Shown here piece by piece: positions 9,034-18,415 of a stretch of DNA of 64,000 nt. This DNA is from Labilibaculum euxinicum. GTDB lineage: Bacteria > Bacteroidota > Bacteroidia > Bacteroidales > Marinifilaceae. The notes below the pieces were generated by a model. That model was not told the DNA's origin. It searched no databases and saw only the letters and a program-made list of their open reading frames with translations. Position 1 is the first letter of the stretch. Each line of letters starts with the position of its first letter. Position numbers and translations under genes: made by a program. The stretch covers positions 62,001 through 126,000 of the forward strand of contig NZ_WTCR01000011.1 of NCBI RefSeq assembly GCF_009795715.1, written 5' to 3'.

Positions 9034-10689
9034 ATGAACATTATAGAACTATTAACTACACCAGGAACAGCATCTACAATTGTCATCATTTGTCTGGCCG
9101 CTGTTTTAGGTATTCTATTTGGAAAACTAAGGTTTTTCAAAATTAAATTGGGCATTGCAGGCATACTGTTTTCCGGTCTGTTAATTGGTCATTTGGGAGC
9201 TGCTACCGATGCACACGTATTGCACTTTATCAAAGAATTTGGCTTGATATTATTTGTTTATTCCATTGGTTTAGAGGTGGGGCCACGCTTTATCACTTCA
9301 CTTAAAAATAATGGATTAAAGATTAACCTGCTCGCTTCAGGAATTGTTATTTCAGGTTTCTTTATTGCAATTGCCATAAAATTTATTTTCGATGTTCCCA
9401 CTTCCGTGATCACCGGAATTATGTGCGGAGCTGTTACCAATACTCCAAGTTTAGGTGCTGCTCAGCAAACCATTGGCGATGTTATGGGCGCAAGCGAAAA
9501 TATCGAAATTGCGGGCATGGGCTATGCTGTTGCTTATCCGTTCGGAATTTTTGGAATCATTATCAGCATGATATTACTGCGTGTAATTTTCAAAATCAAT
9601 GTAAAACAGGAAGAAGAACGATACAATAAAGAAATTACCGGCCTCGATGGAAAACCAATTGCCATAAATGTTGAGGTTACCAACCAAAACCTTTTTGGCA
9701 AAAGCATACTTTTTCTGAAAGATACCTGCAGTAATAATTTTGTTCTCTCAAGAATTAAACGAAACGATGATTTTATAGCTGCCGATTCCGAAACAGTTCT
9801 TGAAAAAGGAGATGTTCTTTATGGAGTATCGGTAGAAGCAAATTTTAAATTCATTCAACTTAATTTGGGCAAAATAAATACAACCAAAGATGTTGAGGTG
9901 TCTGGTAAACTTGGAATGAAACAAGTGATGATCACCAATAAAAAGCTGGCGGGAAAAAGTATAAAGCAAATTGGGATCTCACGCCAATTCCCTGTAAACA
10001 TTACCAGAATCTACAGAAATGGTATTGAGTTAATGCCGAAGGAAGAAGATAGTATTGAATTTGGTGACACCGTACGTATTGTAGGAGAAAAAAAAGCTCT
10101 GATTAAAGTTGCCTCTCTGCTTGGCAACTCTGTAAAAGAACTATCACACCCTAATATCCTCCCCATTTTTCTGGGAATATTACTAGGTGTTATTATTGGC
10201 TTGCTTCCGATAAATATTCACGGCCTTCCTGCACCTGCCAAGCTTGGTTTGGCAGGCGGACCACTATTAATTGCTCTTATACTTGGGCACAAAGGCAGAA
10301 TTGGTAAACTTGATTTCTACATGACTCCAAGTGCCAATCTGTTTATCAGGGAACTGGGTATTGTTCTCTTTCTGGCATGTGTAGGAATTTCGTCGGGGAA
10401 ATATTTTGTACAAACGCTTCTAAACGAAGGTTACATCTGGATGCTTTATGGCTTTGCCATCACCTTTATTCCTCTCCTTATCGTTGCCGTTATTGCTCAT
10501 ACCCTAAAAATCAATTACCTCACTATTTGTGGTTTACTGGCCGGATCCATGACCGATCCTCCAGCTTTAGAATTTGCCAATTCAATCGCTCCGATTCAGG
10601 CACAATCGACTGCTTACGCCACTGTATACCCTTTGGTCATGTTCTTACGGGTTTTACTCGCACAAGTACTGGTATTACTTTTTACCTAA
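9034..10689 (+). CDS. AspT/YidE-type transporter with two TrkA-C domains
   Basis: A 551-residue membrane protein with the architecture of the aspartate:alanine exchanger family: an N-terminal membrane half (residues about 5-185, five or six segments, with GAVTNTPSLGAAQQT), two regulatory TrkA-C (RCK_C) domains (about 205-285 and 290-370, each with an ILEKGDVL or IEFGDTVRIVG motif), and a C-terminal membrane half (about 380-550) repeating the motif as GSMTDPPALEF. AspT exchanges dicarboxylate and monocarboxylate amino acids. Its place ahead of carboxylase genes suggests dicarboxylate (for example succinate) movement, which is inference. The downstream carboxylase gene starts 61 bases later. 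Confidence 0.85.
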   Translation: MNIIELLTTPGTASTIVIICLAAVLGILFGKLRFFKIKLGIAGILFSGLLIGHLGAATDAHVLHFIKEFGLILFVYSIGLEVGPRFITSLKNNGLKINLLASGIVISGFFIAIAIKFIFDVPTSVITGIMCGAVTNTPSLGAAQQTIGDVMGASENIEIAGMGYAVAYPFGIFGIIISMILLRVIFKINVKQEEERYNKEITGLDGKPIAINVEVTNQNLFGKSILFLKDTCSNNFVLSRIKRNDDFIAADSETVLEKGDVLYGVSVEANFKFIQLNLGKINTTKDVEVSGKLGMKQVMITNKKLAGKSIKQIGISRQFPVNITRIYRNGIELMPKEEDSIEFGDTVRIVGEKKALIKVASLLGNSVKELSHPNILPIFLGILLGVIIGLLPINIHGLPAPAKLGLAGGPLLIALILGHKGRIGKLDFYMTPSANLFIRELGIVLFLACVGISSGKYFVQTLLNEGYIWMLYGFAITFIPLLIVAVIAHTLKINYLTICGLLAGSMTDPPALEFANSIAPIQAQSTAYATVYPLVMFLRVLLAQVLVLLFT

Positions 10690-10750
10690 ATTCTATTTAT
10701 TTGGAAAATATGCTCACAATGAATTCATTTAAATTTTACAACTAAAAATA

Positions 10751-12292
10751 ATGAAAGACAACAGAATACCATTTCAAAAATATACAAGCCGACAAGAACA
10801 GTTAGCAGCACAATACAATTGGGAATATTTCTCGAAACAACACAAAAAGGGAAAACTAACTGCCAAAGAAAGAATTGAATTGCTGTTCGACGAAAACAGT
10901 TTTGAGGAAATAGACGCATTTGTTAAACCTTCAGGCAACATAGAAACGAACATATATGGAGACGGTGTAATTTGCGGACATGGCAAAATAAACGGTCGCA
11001 AAGTATTTGCCTTCGCTCAGGATTTTACATTTATGGGAGGTTCACTGGGATCTGTTCATGCCGCCAAAATCATGAAAGTTCAAGACATGGCCTTAAGTAT
11101 GGGTCATCCAATAATCGGACTAATTGATTCCGGCGGAGCAAGAATACAGGAAGGTGTGGCAAGTTTAGCAGGATATGCCGGAATTTTCCACCGCAATGTA
11201 AAAGCATCAGGTGTAATTCCTCAAATTTCAGTCATACTTGGACCTGCTGCCGGTGGTGCCGTTTATTCTCCGGCTCTTACCGATTTTATTTTTATGACCA
11301 GACAAACTGCATACATGTTTGTAACCGGTCCGGAGATCGTAAAAGAAGTCTTAAATGAAGAAATAAATTCAGAAGATTTAGGAGGTGCGGATATACACGG
11401 TTCCAAAAGTGGGGTTGCTCATTTTGTTTACGATGATGAAGAACATACTCTTTTGGGGGTCCGAAAATTATTGCAGTATTTACCCTCTAACAATGTAGAC
11501 TTTCCTCCTGTATCGGCTCAAGAAGCTTTAGCTCCTAATAATCCCCAAAAACTTGGTGTAATTATCCCTGAAGAGGCCAACATTCCTTACGATATGCTGG
11601 ATATTATCAACAATATTACAGATAAGAACAGTTTTTTCGAAATATCTGAAAATTTTGCCGGTAATATCATCATAGGATTTGCACGCCTTCAAAACAAAGT
11701 AATAGGATTAGTTGCCAATCAGCCTAAGGTTTTAGCCGGAGTTCTGGACATTAATTCGGCAGAGAAAGCCGCCCGTTTTGTTCGTTTCTGCGATGCTTTC
11801 AATATTCCTATTTTGGTTCTGGAAGATGTCCCCGGCTTTTTACCTGGCAGCAATCAGGAACATTCCGGAATTATCCGGCACGGTGCAAAATTATTGTATG
11901 CATTTAGCGAATCTTCTGTTCCTAAAATAACAGTAATAGTAAGAAAAGCTTATGGCGGAGCTTATATTGTGATGAACAGTAAAAATATGGGAGGAGATTT
12001 TAATTTTGCCTGGCCTACTGCCGAAATTGCCGTTATGGGTCCCGAAGGTGCAGTAAAAATCCTTCATCGAAAAGAACTAATCCAATCGAAAAATACCGAT
12101 GAACTAAAAGCAAAATTAATTGCTGACTATAAGGAAAATATTGCCAATCCATACATTGCTGATGAAAAAGGATATGTTGACGAAGTAATTGAACCCGCCA
12201 ACACACGTAAAAAATTAATTTCCGCTTTCGAAGCTCTGGAAAACAAATACATGGAGAAAATTGCTAAAAAGCACGGAAATATTCCTCTTTAA
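10751..12292 (+). CDS. Acyl-CoA carboxylase, carboxyltransferase subunit (propionyl/methylmalonyl-CoA type)
   Basis: 513 residues, the normal length of a PccB/MmdA-type subunit. The N-terminal crotonase-like half contains the acyl-CoA binding region with DSGGARIQEGV and GPAAGGAVYSPALTDF. The C-terminal half contains the carboxybiotin site with EDVPGFLPGSNQEHSGIIRHGAKLLYAF (key residues PGFxPG) and RKAYGGAYIVM. It transfers CO2 between carboxybiotin and propionyl-CoA, or the reverse from methylmalonyl-CoA. Two further subunits follow within 32 and 3 bases, giving a complete three-subunit enzyme. The cobalamin riboswitch upstream fits, since methylmalonyl-CoA mutase needs B12. Whether it works as carboxylase or decarboxylase cannot be told from sequence. 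Confidence 0.9.
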   Translation: MKDNRIPFQKYTSRQEQLAAQYNWEYFSKQHKKGKLTAKERIELLFDENSFEEIDAFVKPSGNIETNIYGDGVICGHGKINGRKVFAFAQDFTFMGGSLGSVHAAKIMKVQDMALSMGHPIIGLIDSGGARIQEGVASLAGYAGIFHRNVKASGVIPQISVILGPAAGGAVYSPALTDFIFMTRQTAYMFVTGPEIVKEVLNEEINSEDLGGADIHGSKSGVAHFVYDDEEHTLLGVRKLLQYLPSNNVDFPPVSAQEALAPNNPQKLGVIIPEEANIPYDMLDIINNITDKNSFFEISENFAGNIIIGFARLQNKVIGLVANQPKVLAGVLDINSAEKAARFVRFCDAFNIPILVLEDVPGFLPGSNQEHSGIIRHGAKLLYAFSESSVPKITVIVRKAYGGAYIVMNSKNMGGDFNFAWPTAEIAVMGPEGAVKILHRKELIQSKNTDELKAKLIADYKENIANPYIADEKGYVDEVIEPANTRKKLISAFEALENKYMEKIAKKHGNIPL

Positions 12293-12323
12293 ATACAAAC
12301 AAATTTGAACTGATATCTTAAAA

Positions 12324-13811
12324 ATGATCAAATCAATATTAATCGCAAACCGTGGTGAAATTGCAATTAGAATTGCAAAAACAGCCACAAAAATGGGGGT
12401 TTTAGTGTATTGTATTCAGACAAACAGAGAGGCAAATGCTTTGTATCTCGACTTTGCCGATGAAATTATTACTCTTGAAGAAAATCCAAACGGATCCATT
12501 TTCTTAAATGCCGAAGAACTAATTCGTCTGGCAAAAGAACACCAAATCGAAGCCATTCATCCGGGCTACGGTTTTCTTTCCGAATCGCCTTATTTGGCAA
12601 GCAGATGCAAAGATGAAGGTATTCTGTTTATCGGCCCAAGCGAAAAAGCCATCTATACGATGGGAAACAAAGGGATGGCCCGCAATATTGCTCAAAAAAG
12701 CGGAATCCCCGTTTTGGCTGGCAGCACTACAAACATTACTAATTTTTACGATGCAAAAGCCTGGGTGGAACAAATTGGCTATCCGGTGATTATGAAAGCC
12801 GTTGCCGGAGGTGGCGGCAAAGGAATGCGCATTGTCCGTTCGGCTGATGAATTGGAACTGATGTACAAATTGGTTACAAACGAAGCTAAATCAGCTTTTA
12901 ACGACGACTCTTTGTTAATCGAAAAGTACATTGAAAGTCCTAAACACATCGAAATACAGGTATTGGCCGACCAGCATGGAAATGCCATTCATTTATTCGA
13001 ACGTGAATGTTCCATTCAGCGCAAACATCAGAAATTAATGGAGGAAGCTCCCTCAGTTGCTGTTTCCGATGATTTGAGAAATAAAATGGGAGAAATGGCT
13101 CTTTATCTTTGTCGGAAAATTAATTACCACACACTAGGTACGGTAGAATTCTTATTGGACAAAGATAATCGTTTCTATTTTCTGGAAATGAATACCAGAG
13201 TGCAGGTAGAGCATCCAATTACCGAGGCAATAACCGGAATCGACTTGATTGAGCAACAGATTAAAACAGCAGTTGGTGAAAAACTGGAACTTCAACAAGG
13301 CGATATTCAAAGAAAAGGCTGGGCAATTGAATTGCGTATTAATGCCGAAGATGTGCAAGCCGATTTTTCTCCTAATCCGGGAATTATTGATAGAATGGAA
13401 TTTCCTGAATGCAGTTTCCTGCGTGTTGATACAGGTTTTGAAAACGGCAAATTAATTCCTCCCAGTTACGATTCTATGATTACTAAATTGATCATTACGG
13501 GAGATAACAGACAAGAAGCCATTAAGCATGCTTTAGCGGTAATTGAAAACACGGTAATAAAAGGTGTAAAAACAACAATTCCATTTTTTAAACTGGTGCT
13601 TAATCATCCCGATTTTATCAATGGATCATACAACACATCGTTTATATCAGAAAAACTTGATAAACCTTTCTTTCAGGAACAGGATGAAGAAAAAGCTGCA
13701 GCCATAATGGCTCTTCAGGCTTATTTAAACGAAAAACAAAAAATCGAAAGTAATTTGACTCACAAGGAGGATTCCGCGTGGGCTACTAAAATGAGAAATA
13801 AACTTTTTTAG
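12324..13811 (+). CDS. accC: Biotin carboxylase subunit
   Basis: 495 residues. The N-terminal domain starts ILIANRGEIAIRI and contains EAIHPGYGFLSE. It is followed by an ATP-grasp domain with the glycine-rich AVAGGGGKGMRIV loop (about 155-167), FERECSIQRKHQK (about 230) and the catalytic EMNTRVQVEHPITE (about 290), then a biotin-carboxylase C domain with AEDVQADFSPNPG. It carboxylates biotin with ATP and bicarbonate. The gene lies between the carboxyltransferase and biotin-carrier genes, so it most likely serves the propionyl/methylmalonyl-CoA carboxylase rather than fatty-acid synthesis. Confidence 0.92.
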   Translation: MIKSILIANRGEIAIRIAKTATKMGVLVYCIQTNREANALYLDFADEIITLEENPNGSIFLNAEELIRLAKEHQIEAIHPGYGFLSESPYLASRCKDEGILFIGPSEKAIYTMGNKGMARNIAQKSGIPVLAGSTTNITNFYDAKAWVEQIGYPVIMKAVAGGGGKGMRIVRSADELELMYKLVTNEAKSAFNDDSLLIEKYIESPKHIEIQVLADQHGNAIHLFERECSIQRKHQKLMEEAPSVAVSDDLRNKMGEMALYLCRKINYHTLGTVEFLLDKDNRFYFLEMNTRVQVEHPITEAITGIDLIEQQIKTAVGEKLELQQGDIQRKGWAIELRINAEDVQADFSPNPGIIDRMEFPECSFLRVDTGFENGKLIPPSYDSMITKLIITGDNRQEAIKHALAVIENTVIKGVKTTIPFFKLVLNHPDFINGSYNTSFISEKLDKPFFQEQDEEKAAAIMALQAYLNEKQKIESNLTHKEDSAWATKMRNKLF

Positions 13812-13813
13812 CC

Positions 13814-14326
13814 ATGATTACACTTAAAAAAAACAAGAACTTTGTGCTTTCCGGAGATCAATCGTACAGCTTAAAAACACAAAACTATCAGGTACTTTCT
13901 TCCCGGTCAAAAAACGAAAGATTTACATTAAAAGAAAAAGACAATGAATTTATCATTCAATACAAAGACAAAAATTTCATTGGTGAAATCGTTGAATTAA
14001 AACAGAATAAATGTACTGTATTAGTAAACGGAAACACCTATAACTTTACAATTGATACCGAAGCTACTTTTCAAAGAAAAGAGAAACTTCGTAAAAATAA
14101 TCTCATCAAGCCCAATTGTAATTTACTTGCTCCTATGCCGGGCAAAATTACAGAGGTATTAACATCTGAAGGATGTATAGTTGAAAAAGGAAGTCCTCTG
14201 GTGTTGCTCGAAGCAATGAAAATGCAGAATCAGATATTGGCCGCACAAGATGGTACAATATCAAAAATCCTGGTTAAAGACGGCGATAGTGTAATGTCCA
14301 ATCAGGTTTTAATCGAAATAGACTAG
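13814..14326 (+). CDS. Biotin carboxyl carrier protein
   Basis: 170 residues. The C-terminal 75 form a biotinyl/lipoyl domain: LLAPMPGKITEVL, then VLLEAMKMQNQI with the biotin-accepting Lys in EAMKM (about residue 136), ending NQVLIEID. The N-terminal half resembles the linker domain found in separate BCCPs of three-subunit propionyl-CoA carboxylases. It starts 2 bases after the biotin carboxylase stop, which indicates translational coupling. A hairpin follows at 14343. Confidence 0.9.
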   Translation: MITLKKNKNFVLSGDQSYSLKTQNYQVLSSRSKNERFTLKEKDNEFIIQYKDKNFIGEIVELKQNKCTVLVNGNTYNFTIDTEATFQRKEKLRKNNLIKPNCNLLAPMPGKITEVLTSEGCIVEKGSPLVLLEAMKMQNQILAAQDGTISKILVKDGDSVMSNQVLIEID

Positions 14327-14342
14327 TTTTGGCAATTAGTTA

Positions 14343-14381
14343 AATCCCCTGCCGTAAAGGTATGTCCTTTGGCAGGGGATT
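14343..14381. terminator. Hairpin between convergent operons
   Basis: AATCCCCTGCC (14343-14353) pairs perfectly with GGCAGGGGATT (14371-14381), with a second pair AAAGG/CCTTT in the loop. It lies between the end of the carboxylase operon and the end of nrdG and could serve both directions. No clear U-tract is present. Confidence 0.65.
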
Positions 14382-14409
14382 AACCACAAACTAAAAAAAC
14401 TTATATCAA

Positions 14410-15120
14410 TTAACCAATCTGGCTAATATTACCATTTAAATCCTGGTTGGATTTAATGATCTCTTCTACCTCCAAATGAGTATAGCCTGAATAATTTGCA
14501 AAAGATGAATCCAATACTTTTACGGGTGAAAACGACTGTAAAGTGTATTTGTAATCTCCTTTAAGCACTTCGCACATTTTACGAATATCGGCTTCGGAAT
14601 GACACTCACGAATTAGTGTTGTTCTAAACTCAACATCAATCGGCGAATCTTTGAGAATAGCAATCGACTTTTTCACATTCATCAGTTGAATTTCTGTAAA
14701 CTGATTTCCAACAATTCCTTTATATGCAGATAATTCAGGCACAGTCTTCAAATCCATTGCCACATAATCAATCAGATTCTGCTGCATCAGAATTCTTAAA
14801 AGCTTGGGATTGGTCCCATTCGTATCTAATTTTACAAATAGTCCCAATTCCTTCACTTTACGTATAAATGCGACCAAATCTGACTGAACAGTTGGTTCAC
14901 CTCCGGTAATAACAAGGGCATCAATAAATCCCTTCGCTTTTTTTAAATAATTCAACACCTCAGTTTCACCAACTGAATCTCCCATAGGGTGATATTTCGA
15001 AATCAGCTCCCAATTGTGACAAAACCTACATGCCATATTACAAGCTTGAGTGAAAATCACCGAAGATACCTTTCCAGGATAATCAATTAAGCTGTTCTTT
15101 ATAAATCCTGATATTTGCAT
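14410..15120 (-). CDS. nrdG: Anaerobic ribonucleotide reductase activating protein
   Basis: A 236-residue radical SAM protein. The iron-sulfur motif CNMACRFC (Cx3Cx2C, about residues 27-34) follows the typical start GFIKNSLIDYPGKVS, and TGGEPT (about 82) is the SAM-binding motif. It generates the glycyl radical in NrdD. The gene starts 29 bases downstream of nrdD and is cotranscribed with it. Its sequence is of the NrdG2/PflA-like branch. Confidence 0.9.
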   Translation of the reverse strand: MQISGFIKNSLIDYPGKVSSVIFTQACNMACRFCHNWELISKYHPMGDSVGETEVLNYLKKAKGFIDALVITGGEPTVQSDLVAFIRKVKELGLFVKLDTNGTNPKLLRILMQQNLIDYVAMDLKTVPELSAYKGIVGNQFTEIQLMNVKKSIAILKDSPIDVEFRTTLIRECHSEADIRKMCEVLKGDYKYTLQSFSPVKVLDSSFANYSGYTHLEVEEIIKSNQDLNGNISQIG

Positions 15121-15149
15121 TGAAATAAATTAAGATGGTGAAAAATCAG

Positions 15150-17303
15150 CTAGCAAACGACCTGTTCTTCTTCCTCAACATGAGCCTTTTTGTCAAATAA
15201 TTTTCTTTCCTTAAATTCCTGTCTTTTGCCGTCATTCCACTGATGTATGGGACGCAGATAACCAACAATCCTCGAGAACACTTCACATTCCGTCCGTTGA
15301 CCGGAATTAGCACATTTCGGACACAATTCATGTTCTCCGTAAATGTATCCGTGTTCGTGGCAAATACTAAATGTAGGTGATAAGGTAATATATGGGAGAT
15401 GATAATTATTGGTTATTTTTTGCAGCAACAACTTTACGGCATCAACAGAAAGCTGTTTTTCTCCAATAAATGTATGAAACACAGTTCCTCCGGTATATTG
15501 CGTCTGCAACTTGTCCTGCAATGTTAAAGCTTCGAATAAATCATCGGTATATGCAACCGGAAGCTGCGAAGAGTTGGTATAATAAGGTGCTGCCCCTTTT
15601 CGGAAGTTTTCCTGATTGGCAACAATTATATCATCGTAAGTTTTGGTATCAAGCTGAGCCAAACGATAGGTTGTTCCTTCGGCCGGAGTCGCTTCCAAAT
15701 TATAGATGTTACCTGTTTCCTCTTGAAAACTAACCAGTTTTTGCTTCATAAAATCAAAAATCCGAAGTGCAAAAGCATTTCCCTCTTCCGAAACCAAATC
15801 ACTTCCAATAAAGTTCAGGCAACACTCATTCATTCCAACAATGCCTATTGTTGAAAAATGATTTTGCCAAAATTTGCCATTCCTGTTTTTCAAATGACGC
15901 AAATAAAATTTTGAATAAGGGAACAATCCTTTTTCCGTTAAATTTTCAATCATTTTTCGTTTGATCTCCAGACTATTTTTCGCCAAATTCATCAGATGCT
16001 CCAACCGCTTAAAAAATTCGGCTTCGTTACTTGCTTCGTAGCCCAAACGAGGTAAATTTACAGTTACCACTCCAACCGAACCGGTTAACGGATTTGCACC
16101 AAACAGACCTCCTCCACGTCGTGCCAGTTCACGTTTATCCAAACGCAGCCTGCAACACATACTTCGCACATCATCAGGCGACAAATCAGAATTTACAAAA
16201 TTAGAAAAGTACGGAATTCCATATTTAGCAGTAATTCTCCAAATGTTTTCATACGCTGGTTTATCCCATTCAAAATCGGATGTGATATTATAAGTTGGTA
16301 TTGGGAAAGAAAAAACACTTCCATTGGCATCTCCTTCTTCAATCACCTGTGCAAAAATTTTATTAAAAAGATCCATCTCAACCTGAAAATCCCCGTAAAC
16401 TTCGTTCATCAATTTGCCGCCAATAATTACCGGCTGATCACTCATAAATTTTGGAACATTTAAATCCATGGTCACATTGGTAAATGGTGTTTGGAAACCT
16501 ACCCGGGTAGGAACATTCATATTATAAAGAAACTCCTGAAGAGCCTGTTTAATCTGATTTTCATCCAATTGATCGTACCTTATGAAAGGAGCCAATAAGG
16601 TATCGAAATTCGAAAATGCCTGGGCTCCGGCGGCTTCTCCCTGCATGGTATAAAAGAAATTGACCACTTGTCCGAGAATGGTACGAAAATGTTTGGCCGG
16701 CCGGCTAACCAATTTGCCCGATGCGCCTTTAAAACCTGTTAATAAAAGATCTTCCAGATCCCACCCTACACAATACACACTTAAGAATCCAAGGTCGTGA
16801 ATGTGAAACGCTCCTTTCTTGTGAGCATCTCCAATTTCCTGCGGGTAAATCTTATTCAGCCAATATTGTGAACTTACAATGGTCGAAATATGTTGATTCA
16901 ATCCCTGCAGAGAATATGACGAATTCGCGCTTTCTTTTATTCTCCAGTCCTGAAGATTCAAATAATCGTCAACCAAGTTTAAATTGGAAAATAATTCCTT
17001 GGTATCGCGAGCCAATTCATGCTGTTTCCGGTATAAAATAAATGCCTTCGCAACTTCAAACAAATCATATCTGAATAATGTTTTCTCTACCAAATCCTGA
17101 ATTTCTTCCACATTGGGAATTCCCGAAAAATCAATCTCTTTCATGATCTGACTGACACAAAATTCGATTAGTTCAACGCGTTCTTCACCTACTGCCTGAA
17201 ATGCTTTATTGATTGCATTTTTAATTTTATCAGGCTTGAATTTAACAACCTGACCGTTTCTTTTCCGAATTTGAGATTCGGATACACTACCATTCATTTT
17301 CAT
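15150..17303 (-). CDS. nrdD: Anaerobic (class III) ribonucleoside-triphosphate reductase
   Basis: 717 residues from the ATG at 17303; another ATG lies at 17297, and the longer frame to 17369 has no signal-like or conserved content. An ATP-cone domain occupies the first 90 residues (IRKRNGQVVKFKPDKIKNAI). The catalytic glycyl-radical domain follows, with MSVx-type FSNFDTLLAPFI and a C-terminal zinc-type cluster CHEHGYIYGEHELCPKC. The glycyl-radical loop is RIVGYLRPIHQWNDGKRQEF. It reduces ribonucleotides without oxygen and without B12. A cobalamin riboswitch lies 120 bases upstream, implying repression when B12 is plentiful and presumably that a B12-dependent class II enzyme is encoded elsewhere. 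Confidence 0.93.
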   Translation of the reverse strand: MKMNGSVSESQIRKRNGQVVKFKPDKIKNAINKAFQAVGEERVELIEFCVSQIMKEIDFSGIPNVEEIQDLVEKTLFRYDLFEVAKAFILYRKQHELARDTKELFSNLNLVDDYLNLQDWRIKESANSSYSLQGLNQHISTIVSSQYWLNKIYPQEIGDAHKKGAFHIHDLGFLSVYCVGWDLEDLLLTGFKGASGKLVSRPAKHFRTILGQVVNFFYTMQGEAAGAQAFSNFDTLLAPFIRYDQLDENQIKQALQEFLYNMNVPTRVGFQTPFTNVTMDLNVPKFMSDQPVIIGGKLMNEVYGDFQVEMDLFNKIFAQVIEEGDANGSVFSFPIPTYNITSDFEWDKPAYENIWRITAKYGIPYFSNFVNSDLSPDDVRSMCCRLRLDKRELARRGGGLFGANPLTGSVGVVTVNLPRLGYEASNEAEFFKRLEHLMNLAKNSLEIKRKMIENLTEKGLFPYSKFYLRHLKNRNGKFWQNHFSTIGIVGMNECCLNFIGSDLVSEEGNAFALRIFDFMKQKLVSFQEETGNIYNLEATPAEGTTYRLAQLDTKTYDDIIVANQENFRKGAAPYYTNSSQLPVAYTDDLFEALTLQDKLQTQYTGGTVFHTFIGEKQLSVDAVKLLLQKITNNYHLPYITLSPTFSICHEHGYIYGEHELCPKCANSGQRTECEVFSRIVGYLRPIHQWNDGKRQEFKERKLFDKKAHVEEEEQVVC

Positions 17304-17423
17304 TTTATTGTTTTTTGATTTTGAAAAAAATGATAGCTTCTGAGGAAAATATAGAATAGGAAGATACATTTAATTGTGTATCCTCATTCTCTGCCTTTCT
17401 CCCGAAAGCTACGAATAATCATT

Positions 17424-17580
17424 ACAGGCAGGTCTTCTGGCTTGTCCTCTTTTGGTTTGCCTTCCCATTTTAGTTGAGATAAAACAGTGGCTTCAGAAAC
17501 CAAAAATATGAGGATTTACAGCTGCGGGGACAGCTCACGAATTAAACGTGATTCCCTATTATTCCTTTCGGAACCTATAA
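17424..17580 (-). promoter_or_regulatory. Cobalamin riboswitch 4, upstream of nrdDG
   Basis: Read on the minus strand: GGTTCCGAAAGG, AATAGGGAATCACG, CCCGCAGCTGTAA, GAAGCCACTG, ATGGGAAGGC and AGCCAGAAGACCTGCC (complement starting at 17427). All conserved blocks of the cobalamin class are present. It ends about 120 bases before the nrdD start codon. Confidence 0.94.
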
Positions 17581-17860
17581 ATCAACACAATAGTAAGAAG
17601 AAAAAATATGATAATCAATCTGAGTTATTAACAGTTATTGGTCAATAAGCTATGAAAGAGGAAGAAACACGGTTCAATTCTTTTTCAGGAAAGAATATCC
17701 TCAATAAAGAAAGCTCAGTAAATTGAATTTATCTACTACTATGCAAGGAAGTATTTGAGAATTCATCTTATAAATGAGATTTAAAGCAAACCAATTTGTA
17801 TCCTACTTTTTGAATTTACCTTAAAGAAAAACTTCAAATACGAATTTGTCTAAGTACAAA
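17581..17860. other. Intergenic region without recognised genes
   Basis: AT-rich sequence separating the nrdD promoter region from the end of the envelope operon. I see no tRNA, repeat or credible ORF. Confidence 0.5.
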
Positions 17861-18415
17861 CTAAGTGAAAAAATACAAAAGTACAGGTATAATAAAACCA
17901 ATCATCATTAACCAAATGCCTCTTTTCTTAAATCCATTTTTCCCTTTCACCATAACAGCTCCGGAAATGGCAAAAAAGATTAATACAATTGCGTAAATAA
18001 TGGCTATTGATGAAAACCTTTTGCCTGAATTGTAGTGAATATCATTCACAAACTTATACACCGGCACCTTTTTATATGTTGTTAGTAAAACCTTACCGTT
18101 ATTAGGGTAATACTCTCCCAACCCACCTTTAATATAGATATTATAAATTCCATTTGCCGGAATTACCTGTGTTAACTTTGGCAAGTCTTTAAAATGGTTT
18201 TGAAAGTATAACTTAAATTCCTTTGGACTTAAATTTGGTTTAGCTTTTTTCTCCAAAACTATTTCCTGATACGAAGGATCTTTCTCATTTTTTTTCAAGA
18301 TTAATAAGACTCCCGACACAGCATAAATCAAGGTTAATCCTATAAATAAATAGCCAAGATCTCTATGCAGAGACCTTATGCTTTTATTCAACTTTTTACT
18401 ATTCCACAATTTCAT
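17861..18415 (-). CDS. Small PepSY-domain membrane protein
   Basis: 184 residues. A first membrane segment (about 20-40, GYLFIGLTLIYAVSGVLLIL) is preceded by RSLHRDLG, an arrangement with a conserved His as in PepSY_TM proteins. A PepSY-like extracytoplasmic portion follows (GKVLLTTYKKVPVYKFVNDIHYNSG, key residues GKV and DIHYN), and two C-terminal segments lie at about 130-180. It overlaps the preceding lipoprotein gene by 17 bases and is the last gene of the eight-gene operon. Small PepSY proteins often pair with metal or heme uptake systems; a redox role here is inference. Confidence 0.75.
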   Translation of the reverse strand: MKLWNSKKLNKSIRSLHRDLGYLFIGLTLIYAVSGVLLILKKNEKDPSYQEIVLEKKAKPNLSPKEFKLYFQNHFKDLPKLTQVIPANGIYNIYIKGGLGEYYPNNGKVLLTTYKKVPVYKFVNDIHYNSGKRFSSIAIIYAIVLIFFAISGAVMVKGKNGFKKRGIWLMMIGFIIPVLLYFFT

